Assembly (NCBI RefSeq): GCF_026914265.1
Contig: NC_069125.1
Span: 6,406,117-6,470,116, forward strand
Length of the DNA: 64,000 bases
From: Mya arenaria
Taxonomy: Eukaryota; Mollusca; Bivalvia; Myida; Myidae
Direction: 5' to 3'
Shown: positions 1 through 11,756 of the stretch, one piece after another
Layout of the letters: each line of letters opens with the position of its first letter
How positions within the stretch are numbered: position 1 is the stretch's first letter
The notes under the pieces: generated by a model
Told to the model about the DNA's origin: nothing
The model's database searches: none
The model's input: the letters and a program-made list of their open reading frames with translations, nothing else
Program-made: the position numbers and the translations under genes

Positions 1-667
1 AGGTATTAAGAGTAAAAAATGTCGATCCGGTAAACTATTGCAGCATTGTAGGTCAATATCGCGATGTTCCACTGTAGAATGTTGTGCTGCTCTCTGTTTT
101 TGGGATACTCAGGCACTGCAGTTATCGGTTTCATTTTGCGAATGTTTGTACATTATACCGTGTGTAAGGGTTCGTCAAATGATGTTCCTATACAGATCCG
201 AAAGAGCAGAAGCAGAATGTCAATTTCCATGTTTACAGTTTATATATATTTACAAGGTAGCGTGACTAGAAGTGCAGAGATACTGTCCAATGAGATATTG
301 TTTAATGATCACCTAAGCGTGAAATGCTCAGGCGATCTAGTCCGTAGAATGGTAGAAAAACCGAAAGTTTTGCATCAAAATACATAAATAAAAATACCAT
401 GTATATCTTGACAAGTTATCTAGATCACTGATCCATAAATTAAATCACCTCAAAGTCCATTCTCAGAGCCATTATTAGTTTAATGCTGATAACTTGAACA
501 CGTCTGACCACTACTTCTGACCACTGATATTTAACAAATATAGTAATTATTTTTTGGAAAAATGATTATGTATATAATTTTAACACTGAAGGAAATGTTT
601 TTAATTCAAAGAAATGTTATATTTATTTATGTCATACTCATATAACATCATATTGTATTGTACGTAC
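1..667. other. no gene seen; left flank of lectin-1
   Basis: Lectin-1 runs leftward, so its exons 4 and 5 would be expected here or beyond the edge. In lectin-4 and lectin-5 exon 4 lies about 285-430 bases from exon 3. I found no open stretch with the tryptophan-rich exon 4 pattern on the minus strand here. Either the intron is longer and the exons lie off the window, or they are lost. Confidence 0.5.
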
Positions 668-1800
668 GTTTCATTTCACGAGCAGTGTCTTTGAGGAATG
701 TGTTTTCTGAATTGTCTTTGATATAGACAAGGTGACTGTCTCTGTCTTCACAAAAGGTCTGAAAAGCGTGTTACGGTCAGAAGCTATAATCATTTGTCCA
801 AATAAAAGTTATTCAAATTCATGGGCACGTGTTTACCAATGGTTTGAGTTAAGACTTGGACTCAAAACAACCAATTTTAATGTTATTGGAACTATAATTT
901 AATCGGAACTGTGCTATTGGTATTTGCTGATAATAATACTAATAATATCTGAGCGGTTACCTGCTGTATAAAGCAACATAATGTATACAATGGTTGATCA
1001 TTTAACAAATAATTATTTTTAAGTATGTGTCTGTGACTCCGACTTCAGATTGTACGTATACAACAACCAATTTAAGCACGCATCTTCCTGCTCCATCATA
1101 AACTTCCATTCAAACAATAATGGAAGAATGTACGGTAATTAAGGTTTTGCAGTTAACACAAATACTGTGTACGCTGATATAGCATATAGCATGAGAGCAT
1201 CCACTGTTCAATTATTTAAACCATAATTAAAACATCACTCGACAGATATGTACCTCGGCATCTGCAAACGTCGAAGGAGCATTTCCAAACAAAAAACAGG
1301 AGCTCTCGTAAGACAGCCACCCATTTGGACACGTGGGTGAACATTCTCCTGCTATATAAGACATTATGCTCACGTTTATGTAAAGAAATGACCACACAGT
1401 ACCAACTTTGCTTTCCATGTGATGACCTAACTGCAAACAGGCATTAAGTTATAAACTCAATCTAGAATCAGTTTATGTTAAGTTTAAACACACTTAACCA
1501 TTTATTGAAGTTATTATACAAGTTGAACGTGATACTGTAATCTTATGTGATTTTATTGATATGCTTTCATTCTTTCAAATCATTAATTTGAATACATATA
1601 GTTGTAATAGTACTTAATAATTGATATAAAACAATCATTATAATGTAAAAATGGTTACCTCTCCCAAGAGCGTTTTTCAATAGTTCCAAACTCTTTGACA
1701 CAGTTGTTTCTAGGTCCAATTGGCAGGAACTTTGAAGAACGGTGTTACCTAAGGCAACTTTTAAAATAAAGCTGAAGGCAAGAATCATTACGAACTTCAT
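668..1800 (-). CDS. C-type lectin, exons 1-3 (lectin-1, incomplete)
   Basis: This is a secreted C-type lectin-like gene read leftward. Exon 1 (1659-1800) encodes a signal peptide starting MKFVMILAFSFILKVALG, then a short segment containing NTVLQSSCQLDLETTVSKS. Exon 2 (1254-1348) gives the start of the lectin fold, with the pattern GEC-x3-CPNGW and a further cysteine. Exon 3 (668-758) includes SHLVYIKDNSENTFLKD, the usual second helix region. All borders are GT/AG, and the exon lengths (142, 95 and 91) and phases (1, 0, 1) match lectin-4 and lectin-5 exactly. No stop or frameshift appears in these three exons. Exons 4 and 5, which would carry the sugar-binding loop, are not in the window, so whether the gene is functional cannot be judged. 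The family call is firm; the ligand is unknown. Confidence 0.8.
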
Positions 1801-1930
1801 TTTGCATTCGCGAGGCAAAGTCAATCCGCAGTATGAAAGAGGAAATCCCTTTGATCATATTTAAATATAAGCAAACAATAGGTGTTGATCAAGTTGTGAA
1901 ATGTGAACAAAGACTGTGCTGTGCTTTGTC
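1801..1930 (-). promoter_or_regulatory. proximal promoter of lectin-1
   Basis: The block GTTCACATTTCACAA (minus strand, 1894-1908), an AT-rich TATA-like stretch (1857-1871) and the leader around CGGATTGACTTTGCCTCGCG all recur at similar spacing upstream of lectin-5. Lectin-3 and lectin-4 carry diverged versions. Conservation outside the coding exon suggests that the promoter was duplicated with the gene; transcription itself is inferred. Confidence 0.5.
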
Positions 1931-2589
1931 ATAATTTTGTCACTTTGCATGTGTAACATTTATTTGCTAAAGTAAATAGATGATTGAAACAATGGAACTT
2001 GTAAAAAGGCATGTAGTTAACAATGTAAGGTAGCCCCAAAATCACTGTAGGCATCTCAAAAATGCAAAGATCACGCCACATAGCAACAAACATTTTGTTA
2101 TTGTCTTTTGAAACTTCGCTTAATGTGCGATTCTTGTAAAGCAGAAATTCCCCATCGACGAGTCATTTCTGCCCTATGTCTTTCCTATTGTCATTAAAGA
2201 AGATGTATCTAGTATTCGGTCTGAATATGCAATTAACATTCTTTAGGCACGATAGGGCTTAACATTTATTACGTCCGCTAATATCTGAATTGAAGGTACC
2301 TAGTATATACGTTCTGCGCAATTTCTGTTCTGAATTTCTGTGCATTTGGATAATCTACGTAACATCTCTGATATAAGACAAACGAAAAAGTGATAATTTG
2401 CTATATCTTAATTAAACAATCGTTTTGATAACTCGTTTTATACAGGAGCTCTTGTTTCCACATTGCTGACCACTGGAACATGTGCACGAAAATTACTGCC
2501 ACAAACTAATGTGGTGTACCAGGCAGGTTTCCCCGGGCCCTTCAAATGAACAAGGTATCATTGATGCATGAATTAATATGTCATCGACA
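1931..2589. other. no gene; upstream lectin-1 flank
   Basis: The first part (to about 2190) still aligns by eye with the upstream flank of lectin-5 (34320-34560), including the shared phrase ACTGTAGGCATCTCAAAAATG. Beyond that I see nothing recognisable. Confidence 0.4.
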
Positions 2590-3790
2590 GAATTGCACGC
2601 CAAAACGTTCAGCATTTCCTTTTGGAAGTGTTCTTTGGTGCTAAATGTACCTGGATCTATTCAAATTAGACGTTCAACCCTAATGTGTCCCTCTTTACTG
2701 CGGGTACAGATCTTAATACTGACTCTGAAATATGATGGTGTTTTGGTTCCCCAGCTTCAGACATTTTCTTTTTCATTGGGACTCACGGAGAGGATTAGGA
2801 GTTAGTATATGTCATAGTTGATAAAGTTGATGATGTCTATCGCCTCTTTTAATCATGTTACAGCGGCTTCTTTCTTACGGGCACCCGTAAAGAATGTCTG
2901 CCTCTTCATAAATACTTCGAAAAATATCTAAAAGTTTGATTTGCTTACAGCATAACTTGATCTGCCCAGTCATCCAATGACTCATATATGCCTTATCGTC
3001 CGTTGGAAAGACCACCTTCGATTGTTTCGGGATTTCTTCACAGCTTTACATGTTTTCCAATTTCGCATATTGCTCTTTATCCGGCAACACATAGCCGTTC
3101 AACCACTGTTCTACCTCTTTAACTAGGATGTCCAATCTCAATGCCTTTGTGCATATTAACCACCGACTAATAGAAATCACTCGTCTGACCCAATGTACGT
3201 ATACCCAGTACTTATCGCTTTTAAACGTTTCCAACTACTCGTTCCGTTATATATTAACGATTGTGGCAATTGTTGACATTTTCTTAATCGCCTCTTTTCT
3301 GAAGACCTTGTCTACAGGACAATCAGATTCAGGCACCACGTAGTTTCCCTGAAGGCCCTCTGCATCATCAAATTATGGCATCAAATTTATTTCTGCGCTC
3401 TGTGAATGATCAATTTTGGACGTCAAGTTGATATTTGGGTTCGGCAAACCGTTCGTTTTAAGCGCCATTTTACACCTTCACTTTGTTAACCACCGATTGC
3501 CGGCGTCATCTTACATTTTGCGCTCTGTGTAACATTTAATTTAGGGCTTTTTGCAATGGCTGTTGTAACTTGGATTTCGCACTTTCTAAATTTGCATACG
3601 GCTTGGCTTCCATAAGTACCATCCCTTTTCCGAGTTTTAAGCTGCCTGTACGTTTAGTGTGCTATTCTCCATTGCATTGCAAGATATTCGTTATTGTCCA
3701 CATACTTAGCGACTCTAAATCCAAAATAGTTGGCAAAATCAGTCATTGAATGGTTTATTTTGGGAGTTTAATTCCAAAGGAGTAGCTTTT
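2590..3790 (-). pseudogene. decayed unrecognised coding relic
   Basis: Reading the minus strand across frames gives several protein-like stretches in the same direction: around 3740 a piece containing DFANYFGFRVAKYVDNNEYL, then LGKGMVLMEAKPYANLESAK, then VVPESDCPVDKVFRKEAIKK near 3300, and SIYEEADILYG near 2920. Stops and frame changes separate them. I do not recognise the family. It could be a decayed transposase, an old viral insertion or a retrocopy, or chance in part. The GC content is a little higher than in the surroundings, which mildly favours former coding. Confidence 0.25.
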
Positions 3791-4214
3791 TGCAGTACGG
3801 AAGTTAATTTATGACTGATTCAACCATAAGTCAACTGTTTTATTATCTGGATCGCATGCATACGTTATCCAAAAACGCTTAAGAAATGCGATTGATTGAT
3901 TGAATCAAACCTGAATACCGACGTTTGTGTGCAATGTCAAATGTATAACGTTGCGTTAAACTATGGATACTTAGAAACATGACCTTTAAAACATCGTAGG
4001 TCTATCTTAAGTTAATGGCCACGCGCTCACCGAGCAAATTGTTACCAGTTTATACAGGTACAGCCGTCAAACGAGAATATTTAAATGGGGACAAATCAGG
4101 GAAAATGCAAACTGAAAAGTTTGTTGATATCTGTGCAATGTTCTTATTTTGTTTTGACAATGACAAACAAATGCTTTAAAATTGGGTGTCCACTTCACAA
4201 TACGGAGTTAAGGA
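3791..4214. other. no gene seen
   Basis: AT-rich sequence with nothing I can identify. Confidence 0.4.
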
Positions 4215-4515
4215 TTGTCTCGTTAGCGCAGTTGTTAACTCGCTTGATTCCCATTAATGTGTCCATGATTGCCCAGTGAGCTCAAGGCGTCCCGATTTGT
4301 CCGGTTTGCGCATTGGTTAGTGCACTCGTTTCTCATCCAGACGTACCGGGTTTACCTTTTAGCGCAGTTGTAAGGACACTTGCTTCTCATCAAAGCTTTA
4401 CGGGTATGTTTTATGGTCTGGGCTTATGTGAGTTTTGAATGTTGTCAAAAAGCCGAACAAGTGGACTTTCTTCGGGTGTTCAGGTTCCCCCGCGACACAA
4501 GACCACACTATCGCT
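4215..4515 (+). repeat. tRNA-derived SINE-like repeat
   Basis: Three degenerate copies of a tRNA-like head occur in a row (TCGTTAGCGCAGTTGTTAAC, GGTTTGCGCATTGGTTAGTG, TTTTAGCGCAGTTGTAAGG), each resembling a pol III A box. A body follows, with CTTTCTTCGGGTGTTCAGG then TTCCCCCGCGACACAAGACC. That tail resembles the conserved core of widespread animal SINEs (the form I know is TTCTCCGGGTACTCCGG). No poly(A) or target duplication was delimited, so the edges are approximate. Confidence 0.55.
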
Positions 4516-4903
4516 TAATATCAAGTCGACGGTCGTGACTTAGTTCGTCTGATTGTTTTTACATTAGTTTGAAAATAAATAGAACTTAAACTAGGAATAA
4601 ACATACAATTCAAACCTCGATATGTTGTGAATCTTCACAATACTGTTTTGCAGGTATAAATAGTCCTTATCTTGTTTCTCTGGTACTGGGGGTGTGAGAA
4701 ATAAATGTCTGCTTTAACATAAAATCCCCTCGCATGGTCAATAATCAGGCAACGTTAAAAACGTATACATTCTGAATGAGAGGTCATTCTGACAATTTAA
4801 AATCAAAGTTTGAAAGAATGGTTTCTTTTTTAAATCAAGCTGATTTATTTTTATTCTTATTTGTTTTGTTTTTATATTTCAAATAAGCACTTGCTTTTAA
4901 TTC
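4516..4903. other. no gene seen
   Basis: AT-rich flank just before the non-LTR element. There is an in-frame stop a few codons before its first readable codon, so the element is cut off near 4900. Confidence 0.4.
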
Positions 4904-7377
4904 ACATGGTTCATGTGCTGTAATAATGTACCCTTGGAAGATTTTAAAAATCATTTCGAGCAGATGTTTGCGGATATTACCCATGAAATAAATGAGGAGG
5001 CTGAAATTTTTAATAACAACCATGATTTCAATGATTTTAGTACTGTTTTCGGTGACCTAGATCACCAAATAACATACGATGAGGTTTGTAAAGCTATAAA
5101 ATTGCTTAAGAAGAATAAATCACCTGGAGAAGATAAATTGCTAAATGAGTATTTTATAGAAGCATGTGACATATTGGGAGGATATATTACAGAAATTTTT
5201 AATATTATTTTAAACTCTGGGAATTTTCCAGTCGCCTGGACTAAGGGTATAATCGTACCATTACATAAGAAAGGTGATAAATCGGATGTTAAAAATTATA
5301 GAGGTAAAATTGTTAAGCAATTTTGCAAAACTTTTTACATGTGTACTTAATCAGCGAATAACTAAATGGTGTGAAGAAAATAATGTAATTTCTGATGCAC
5401 AGTTTGGTTTTAGAAGAGGCAGGTCTACAATCGATGCAGTGTTTATTCTTCAGTCAATTGTGCAAAAATACGTTAACTTAAATAAACGGTTGTATTGCTG
5501 TTTCATTGATATGAAACGTTGTTTTGATTCCATATATCTCAGTGCGCTATGGTTAAAGTTGTATAAATCCAATTTAGATGGTAAAATATTACGTATTATA
5601 CGCAATATGTATCAGTCAGTAAAGTCCTGTGTAAAACACTGTAATAGCTATTCAGACTTTTTTAATATAGCAGTAGGCTTAAGGCAAGGAGAGATACTTT
5701 CCCCGATTATGTTTTCATTATTTGTGGAAGACTTAGAATTGTATTTACAAAATAGAAACGATTGTGGTTTAGCTTTACGTGATATTTCTTTGATTGTATT
5801 GTTATTTGCGGATGACATGGTTGTTCTTGGTGAAACCCCGGAAGACTTACAATTGTCGTTAAACCGTTTATATAGTTATTGTAATACCTGGGGCTTAGAG
5901 GTCAATATTGCTAAAACTAAAATTGTAATTTTTCGCAAAAGAGGTGGCACAAAACGTAATGAAAAATGGTTGTATGCAAACGAAGATGTTGACGTTGTAA
6001 ATGATTTTAACTATCTAGGAGTAACTTTAAATTATACTGGCAATTTTAGCCTTAATACCCAAACATTATATGGTAAGGGTTTAAAAGCAGTAAACACATT
6101 GCTGTCAAATCTTAAAAAGTATGAATGTAAACCTAGGGTAGCTTTGCAATTATTTGATGCCTTTGTTTCATCTATAATTACATACGGGTGTGAAATTTGG
6201 GGATTTACGAAGTCTACACAGCTAGAAAAGATACATTTAAAATTTTGCAAAGCCGTACTAGGCGTCAGACAATCGTCTTCAAATGTTGCTGTTTACGGTG
6301 AATTGGGTAGATACCCATTGTATATAAATAGATATGTACGTATTGTAAAATACTGGTTCAAACTTAAGAAAAGTGACAATATAATTACTCAATCTGTCAT
6401 AGAAGACGCAATGTTGAATATTAATAACAATCAGGATAATTGGTGCAATAAGGTTAAGAACCTTCTCACCAGATATGGCTTTTATGATGTATGGTGTAAT
6501 GATACACAGCTAAACGAAAACCAGTTCATTTGTATTTTTAAACAGCGTCTGATAGACGAATATTTACAACAATGGCATGGAAGTGTTAATGAAAATGGTG
6601 TCTTAATAGTTTATAGAGTACTTAAAACTGCATTCGAGTTTGAATCCTATTTAGACAATATTGTGTCAAGAAATCTTAGAATTGCTATCACAAAAATACG
6701 TATATGTTCGCATAATTTAAGAGTTCATACTGGCAGATATGATAGATTAGAACGCCACTTACGTCTTTGTCAAGTATGTGACTCGAACGAAGTAGAAGAC
6801 GAATTTCATTTTATATTTAAGTGTACACCTTATGTCCAATTAAGACAAACTTATATTAAAGGTTATTATAGAATAAGACCTAGTATGTTTAAACTTGTGC
6901 AACTTCTTAATACACAAAATACATCTGAAACATTTAGGTTAAGCAAATATATATCGGAAGCATTTAAGGTGCGTTCTACTTTATTAATGAATCAATAATT
7001 ATAAGCCTTGATACACATTTTTATCTCAAGCAGTGGTATGCTTTGTTAACATTTGTAACCATTGGTTACTATTTATGTTGATATATACTATGTGAGTCTG
7101 TTTTATTGTTAGAAATTGATCAATTGTATCATTTGTTCCAACATATACTAGTATATAAAAAGCAAACTATTGGTTATTGTATTGTATAATATTATAGTTT
7201 GATTGATTCGTGTTTTCTATTCCAGTTCATCCTTAAAAATAGATTAATTATAATATTTATTTAATATTTCACACTACATTGTATAATTGTAATTGTAATT
7301 TATAAAATATGTATATGAAACACAAAAAACTGTATAGTTTACGTGTAATAAAAATTCTGTTCTGTTCTGTTCTGTTC
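4904..7377 (+). mobile_element. 5'-truncated non-LTR retrotransposon (LINE A)
   Basis: The element consists of the reverse transcriptase end of an ORF2-type gene, an AT-rich 3' UTR of about 370 bases, and a tail of ATTCTG-type pentamers (TTCTG repeated, 7353-7377). No endonuclease domain is present, as expected for a 5'-truncated insertion. A short 3' simple repeat instead of poly(A) fits several non-LTR clades (CR1, RTE or I-like); the clade cannot be fixed by eye. The long intact frame implies a fairly recent insertion. Confidence 0.88.
4913..6998 (+). pseudogene. LINE A reverse transcriptase, one frameshift
   Basis: The first segment (4913 to about 5308) holds the RT fingers, with KKNKSPGEDKL and a KGIIVPLHKKGDKSD motif. 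A frame change near 5306-5312 (about two bases missing by comparison with the expected NYRG-x-LLSN reading) moves translation to the frame that stays open from there to 6998. That frame has FGFRRGRSTIDA, the DMKRCFDSI block, GLRQGEILSP, the catalytic LLFADDMVVLGE and a C-terminal CCHC motif, CQVCDSNEVEDEFHFIFKC. Reverse transcriptases of this type copy element RNA into DNA at the target site. The copy cannot retrotranspose itself, because the endonuclease is missing and the frame is broken. Confidence 0.88.
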
Positions 7378-7398
7378 AATAATAATAATAATATCTGT

Positions 7399-7530
7399 CA
7401 TGTGTTTCCGTTCCGGAAAGACAAATTCGACCAGAGGGCATCTGTGTTGCCAGGTAACGAGACTTACCGAGTTATAAACTACGCAGCGTGTCCGAAGGTC
7501 GGATGTTTCTTTCCGGAACGGAAACACATG
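7399..7530. repeat. 132-bp element with perfect 23-bp inverted ends
   Basis: Bases 7399-7421 (CATGTGTTTCCGTTCCGGAAAGA) are the exact reverse complement of 7508-7530, with 86 bases between. Each arm contains its own small palindrome, TTCCGGAA. It sits 21 bases after the tail of LINE A. No clear target duplication is seen. It may be a fold-back or MITE-like repeat. Confidence 0.7.
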
Positions 7531-8789
7531 ATTGATATTTTTCTAGCACACTTCAAATTACATTTTTGTTAAAAAATACATTGAAAAGCGCATTTTTGTA
7601 CATTTCACCAAAAAAAAAACACCGTGCGATGATGTTCAAACAGACAAGCAGTAATTTTTATTCACTGCATACTTCAAGAATTTCCTTCAGTATAACGTCT
7701 TTTAAGGGTTCTTTTGTTTTGTTTTGAAGGTATTTTTTTGTAAAGTTGATGTTTATGGAACTTATCTTATGAAATCCCATAATTATGTTTACATCAAGTG
7801 TAAAATAAATGAAATGATAAGTATTACGTCACAGCGCATGTGCCAGCACAGCTGACATCATCGGAAATGCCTATCCGGTGTGCTAGGATATTTTGCCTCA
7901 AATGTTGAAAACATATCTTCTTTGTGATATCCGAACAAAGCCATAATGCTTATTTTGCCTTCACTGTTTGTTATCTGTTTTAACATATTTTCAATTTGAT
8001 CAGCATCTTTGCTTGTATTTTTCGACATTTTTCACGCAAAGTTAAACAAAGGCATAACAAATGATATTGTTCATATATCGCAATCGGGTTTCAAAGAGTG
8101 AAACATGGTATGGTTAACTTCCTATTTTCATAATAATGACAAACTTTACTAGGCTAAACGCAAGATATTTGCGACTTTCAGTGTATTACAGTCCGATAGA
8201 TTCAACTCAATAACACATGCTATGAAATATGAAGAGAGAAGTCTTAATTTTTCTTAAACTTTTATTGACTTTTATGAGAATTGTTAGACGTCTATGTCCG
8301 GTAAAACATGCTTAAGCGGTTTCAATTTTCAACACATATTCGAAAATAGACTACTTTCCTATATATATGAATCAACTTCCTGCACCATGCTTGATTAATT
8401 TTCTAGGGCTGTTTTCATAAAGTATCTTAGTGGACATCTTCAACTAAGCGAACACAAGTGAATTTTTTTTATCTTATACCAATGTTCAACACTTTTTCTT
8501 TTATTTTTAAAGCATTATATGAGTTGTTAAAGGTTTTCCTTCTTAACAAGAGCATCAATTGGAAAAAGGTATGAAACACCCGTGGTGATAATCCCACTTC
8601 ACGAGTTTAAGATTTAATTTCACTAGTTTACTTCTGTCAGACCAAGTTAAAAGTTATGTAATGCTCATTTTTTTTAAAACAGTTGTGGGAACAAACTTAA
8701 AAATTACAAAAGTAGCAATGGTCTAATTTGATATTTTGGCAAATAAACTGAGAGTATATTTAGATATAATATGGAATCTAGTGTAGTCC
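7531..8789. other. no gene seen
   Basis: AT-rich sequence with short A/T runs; nothing recognisable on either strand. Confidence 0.4.
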
Positions 8790-9430
8790 ACTGTGTAGTT
8801 ATTCAAATTACTCACCGGAAGTCGATCTTATTCTTGTAGCGGATTCCGCAACTGACGGAGTGTATTCAATAAACTAGAGCACAGTGTAGTTATTTACCGA
8901 CCATTTATTTTGAATCTGACAGCGTCATCAGCATAGTTATTTACCGGCCGTCATTTTGACTCTGGCAGAGGTTTCCGCTACTGACGCAGTTTATTTCATA
9001 TACATAAACACAAACTACAAAATGTGCATGCAGTAATTTCTGTGATCGTGGCAGCTGCCTCCGCTACTGGCACAGGTTATTCCATTTACAAGAATACAAT
9101 TCAAAGTGAAGTTATTTCCACAGTCCATATTGGGGTTTTTACTGAGTGTCATACTGAGTGTAGTAGCGGCTGACGCAATGTATTACATATACGAGGACAG
9201 ATTTCTAAGTGGCGTTATTTACTTGAAATCATACTGATTGTGGGACACGCTTTTTCCATATAAAAGAACACATTTCATTGTGAAGTTATTTACTGGAAAT
9301 CATACTGTGTAAGGCAGCGGCAGTGTTTTTTTACCGGAGGTCATGCTGATATCAGCGGCTTTCGCCACTAGTGCTGTGTACAAGAACCCAATCCAGAGCA
9401 TGGTTATTTATGTAATTGTCCAAGGTCAAA
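8790..9430. repeat. degenerate tandem repeat, roughly 100-bp unit
   Basis: A phrase of the type GTGAAGTTATTTACCGGAAGTCAT, then GGCAG-x-GGCTTCCGCTACTGACGCAGT, then TATACAAGAACACA recurs about six times with many substitutions and indels. It is an old diverged satellite-like array, and its edges are approximate. Confidence 0.6.
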
Positions 9431-11331
9431 GTTATGTTATGTACAGGGAAGTCGAACTAGTATGGATTGAAGGAAAACAAACACCGTTTGAATGAAAAAC
9501 GGGCATTTATTAAAATGCCATAAATATTGTTAAGTTATTCAAAAGGTAATTGAGAAAATTTGTCCGAAAAACATATCTGGGTGGACCAAAACCGCCCACC
9601 CCTAGATGCATTTTTTAACAAAGTGGTCAGAAAATAAAAACATACAATTACAAAAACAACATGAAATCTCAAAATTAACAAAGTTTGGTGAACACATTCG
9701 GAAGAACAGTAGTTATAAGGCAATAGAAAGTACAAAAGGTTGCCCAGAAAAACAAAACAATTACAACAATAATTGGTATATCTTAAGGTACGAGGCGGTA
9801 AGTGAAAGAAACGGAGAAAAGAAAACAAGGTAGACCTTGAAAAGAGCGTCCATAAAATTAGAAGGAAAATATAAAATGGAGGAGGTGGGGAGGTGGTGGT
9901 AAAAATATATTCCAGAGACTGGCGAGCGCTTAGCATACGCCAGAGAGAACAAAGAAGAATGGCAGACGCATTCTGATTGGCTTGTAGCGTCACCTGGCAC
10001 AAAAAGGGGGAAATTGATTGGCTCCTCGGATAAAGTGCCCGTTTGGCTAATTCCCGAGATATTGCCTAAATCCCGTGCCACGGCCGTACAGAAATAAATT
10101 GAACAACGGCCATAAATAATTTTATGTTTGCATAAAATTGCATTTGTTTTCATGAGCCGTATTGTATATGTAACATTTTGTATTGTGGTATTCTTTAAAA
10201 AAAAGTATAGAAATTTTAAATTGGTTTATCAATACTTAAATGTTTCTGTTTAAGGGAAATATACACATTAAATGTAAGATGCTTAATGATCATTAAATAA
10301 ATTTTGATCGTTTTTGATAACAATATCTGTCAAGTTTGGCGTTTGAAGTGTTTCGTTATGGTTTATATAAAGTTTCAATCAATATTTATATGAAAAACTA
10401 CATACGCAATCTAAACTAATAATATGAATGTACTTTGTAATTCCAAATAATCACTGTCAGAATGTATTTCAAAAAATGTCACCAATATATAGCATTGGCC
10501 TTAAATAGAGTATTTCGTTATTAAGAAAAAAGGAAGTTAACCACTTAAAAGCAATAGGTTTTGCGATTTAAACTATGCCTTACGTTTTGTTTTTGTTGAA
10601 ACGTATAAAATGTCCTTATTTACTAACAAAGACATCGAAAACAATGACAGGATCATTAAGGAGACGGTTAGGTGACGAAGCAAGTTAGATAAACATAATG
10701 TTTCAACCAGTATCTCAACAAACAACTTTTTCAACAACTTAAAACAATTTGAAATATTTGTTTTATTGGACTTAACAAAACATACCAGGTCACCAGTACG
10801 TAGTTTTCATTACTTGTGACTTGTGAACATTTCTTATTTATGTTCGACCCACAAAACACACATACGGAAACAAAATCGACAATGTCACATCGTGCATAGA
10901 TAAATACGAACGTTTTTGCTTATGTTTCGTACACAAACGTCGTTTGAGAATGAAATATTAAACCCGATATTATAGCAAAGCGTTCATAAGTTGTCTTGTT
11001 AAGGAAGTTGTACTTTTGGTTTTTGACAATTCCCCTGGTACTACTGCTGACCCCAAAACAGAAGGCCACACTCCCATATACCATTATATCATCGAGACTT
11101 ACTTCTGTTATTTTGTTTTAAGTTGTAAACTTCTAATTCGTAAAAGGAGTGTTTTAGACAATCGTTTATATATTGTGCATTAAAAGCGATCTGTGATGGA
11201 TCAGCAGGAACAAACTTTCACTGAATTTGTTCAAGGATAAATTGCCAAAGTCCAAAACACGCATTTACAAGAGACCCTTTAGAAAGTATATTTAAGTGAA
11301 TATAAAGACTAGCAAAACATGTTTGGATTAC
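9431..11331. other. no gene seen
   Basis: Open frames near 9535-10153 on the minus strand are low-complexity (Pro, Phe and Leu rich), overlap in two frames and show no domain or splice structure. The rest is AT-rich with nothing identifiable. Confidence 0.4.
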
Positions 11332-11493
11332 CGTATTATTACCACAGGTGGACATGGCACATTGCTTTTCAACGCTATCCTTTTCCACCGGTATTTGAAT
11401 GCTGGTACATGCACACTTAACATAACATAGGGATCCCTTTTTATTCAATACTGGTGTAAAAAAACAACAGAAAAGGCTCAGTAGCATCTTCAT
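11332..11493 (-). CDS. candidate first exon of a small secreted Cys-rich protein
   Basis: ATG at 11493 opens with a hydrophobic leader (MKMLLSLFCCFFTPVL) and continues through a cysteine-containing segment (CYVKCACTSIQ, then KQCAMSTCGNN) up to a plausible donor (ACG|GTAATC, 11332/11331). Read this way it is a 54-codon exon with a possible signal peptide and several cysteines. No downstream exon was identified and no family is recognised. It could equally be a chance frame. Confidence 0.27.
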
Positions 11494-11756
11494 TTAAATA
11501 ATGAATGGAAGTCGGAAGCTACAGGTCCAAGAAGGTCTTTCGTTCTCGTTGAAAGTCAAATGGACTATTTTGGGGGTGTAATTGTCTATTAGAGGTGACA
11601 TCATGAACACTTATCCATTTTATGTATAGTAGATAAATAGAGATAAATTGGAGAAAAAAAATCAGTATTCTGAATACGAAAAAAAACTTGATTAATGAGA
11701 GTTTTTGAATAATTTAATATCACTTACAGATTCTAGGAAAAAGATTTCATCTTGAG

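Noticed and set aside
7309..7572. Open frames on both strands sharing similar peptides
   Set aside because: The similarity comes from the 23-bp inverted repeat, not from coding.
9535..10153. Two overlapping minus-strand frames of 130-155 codons
   Set aside because: Low complexity, overlapping in different frames, no domain, no splice logic.
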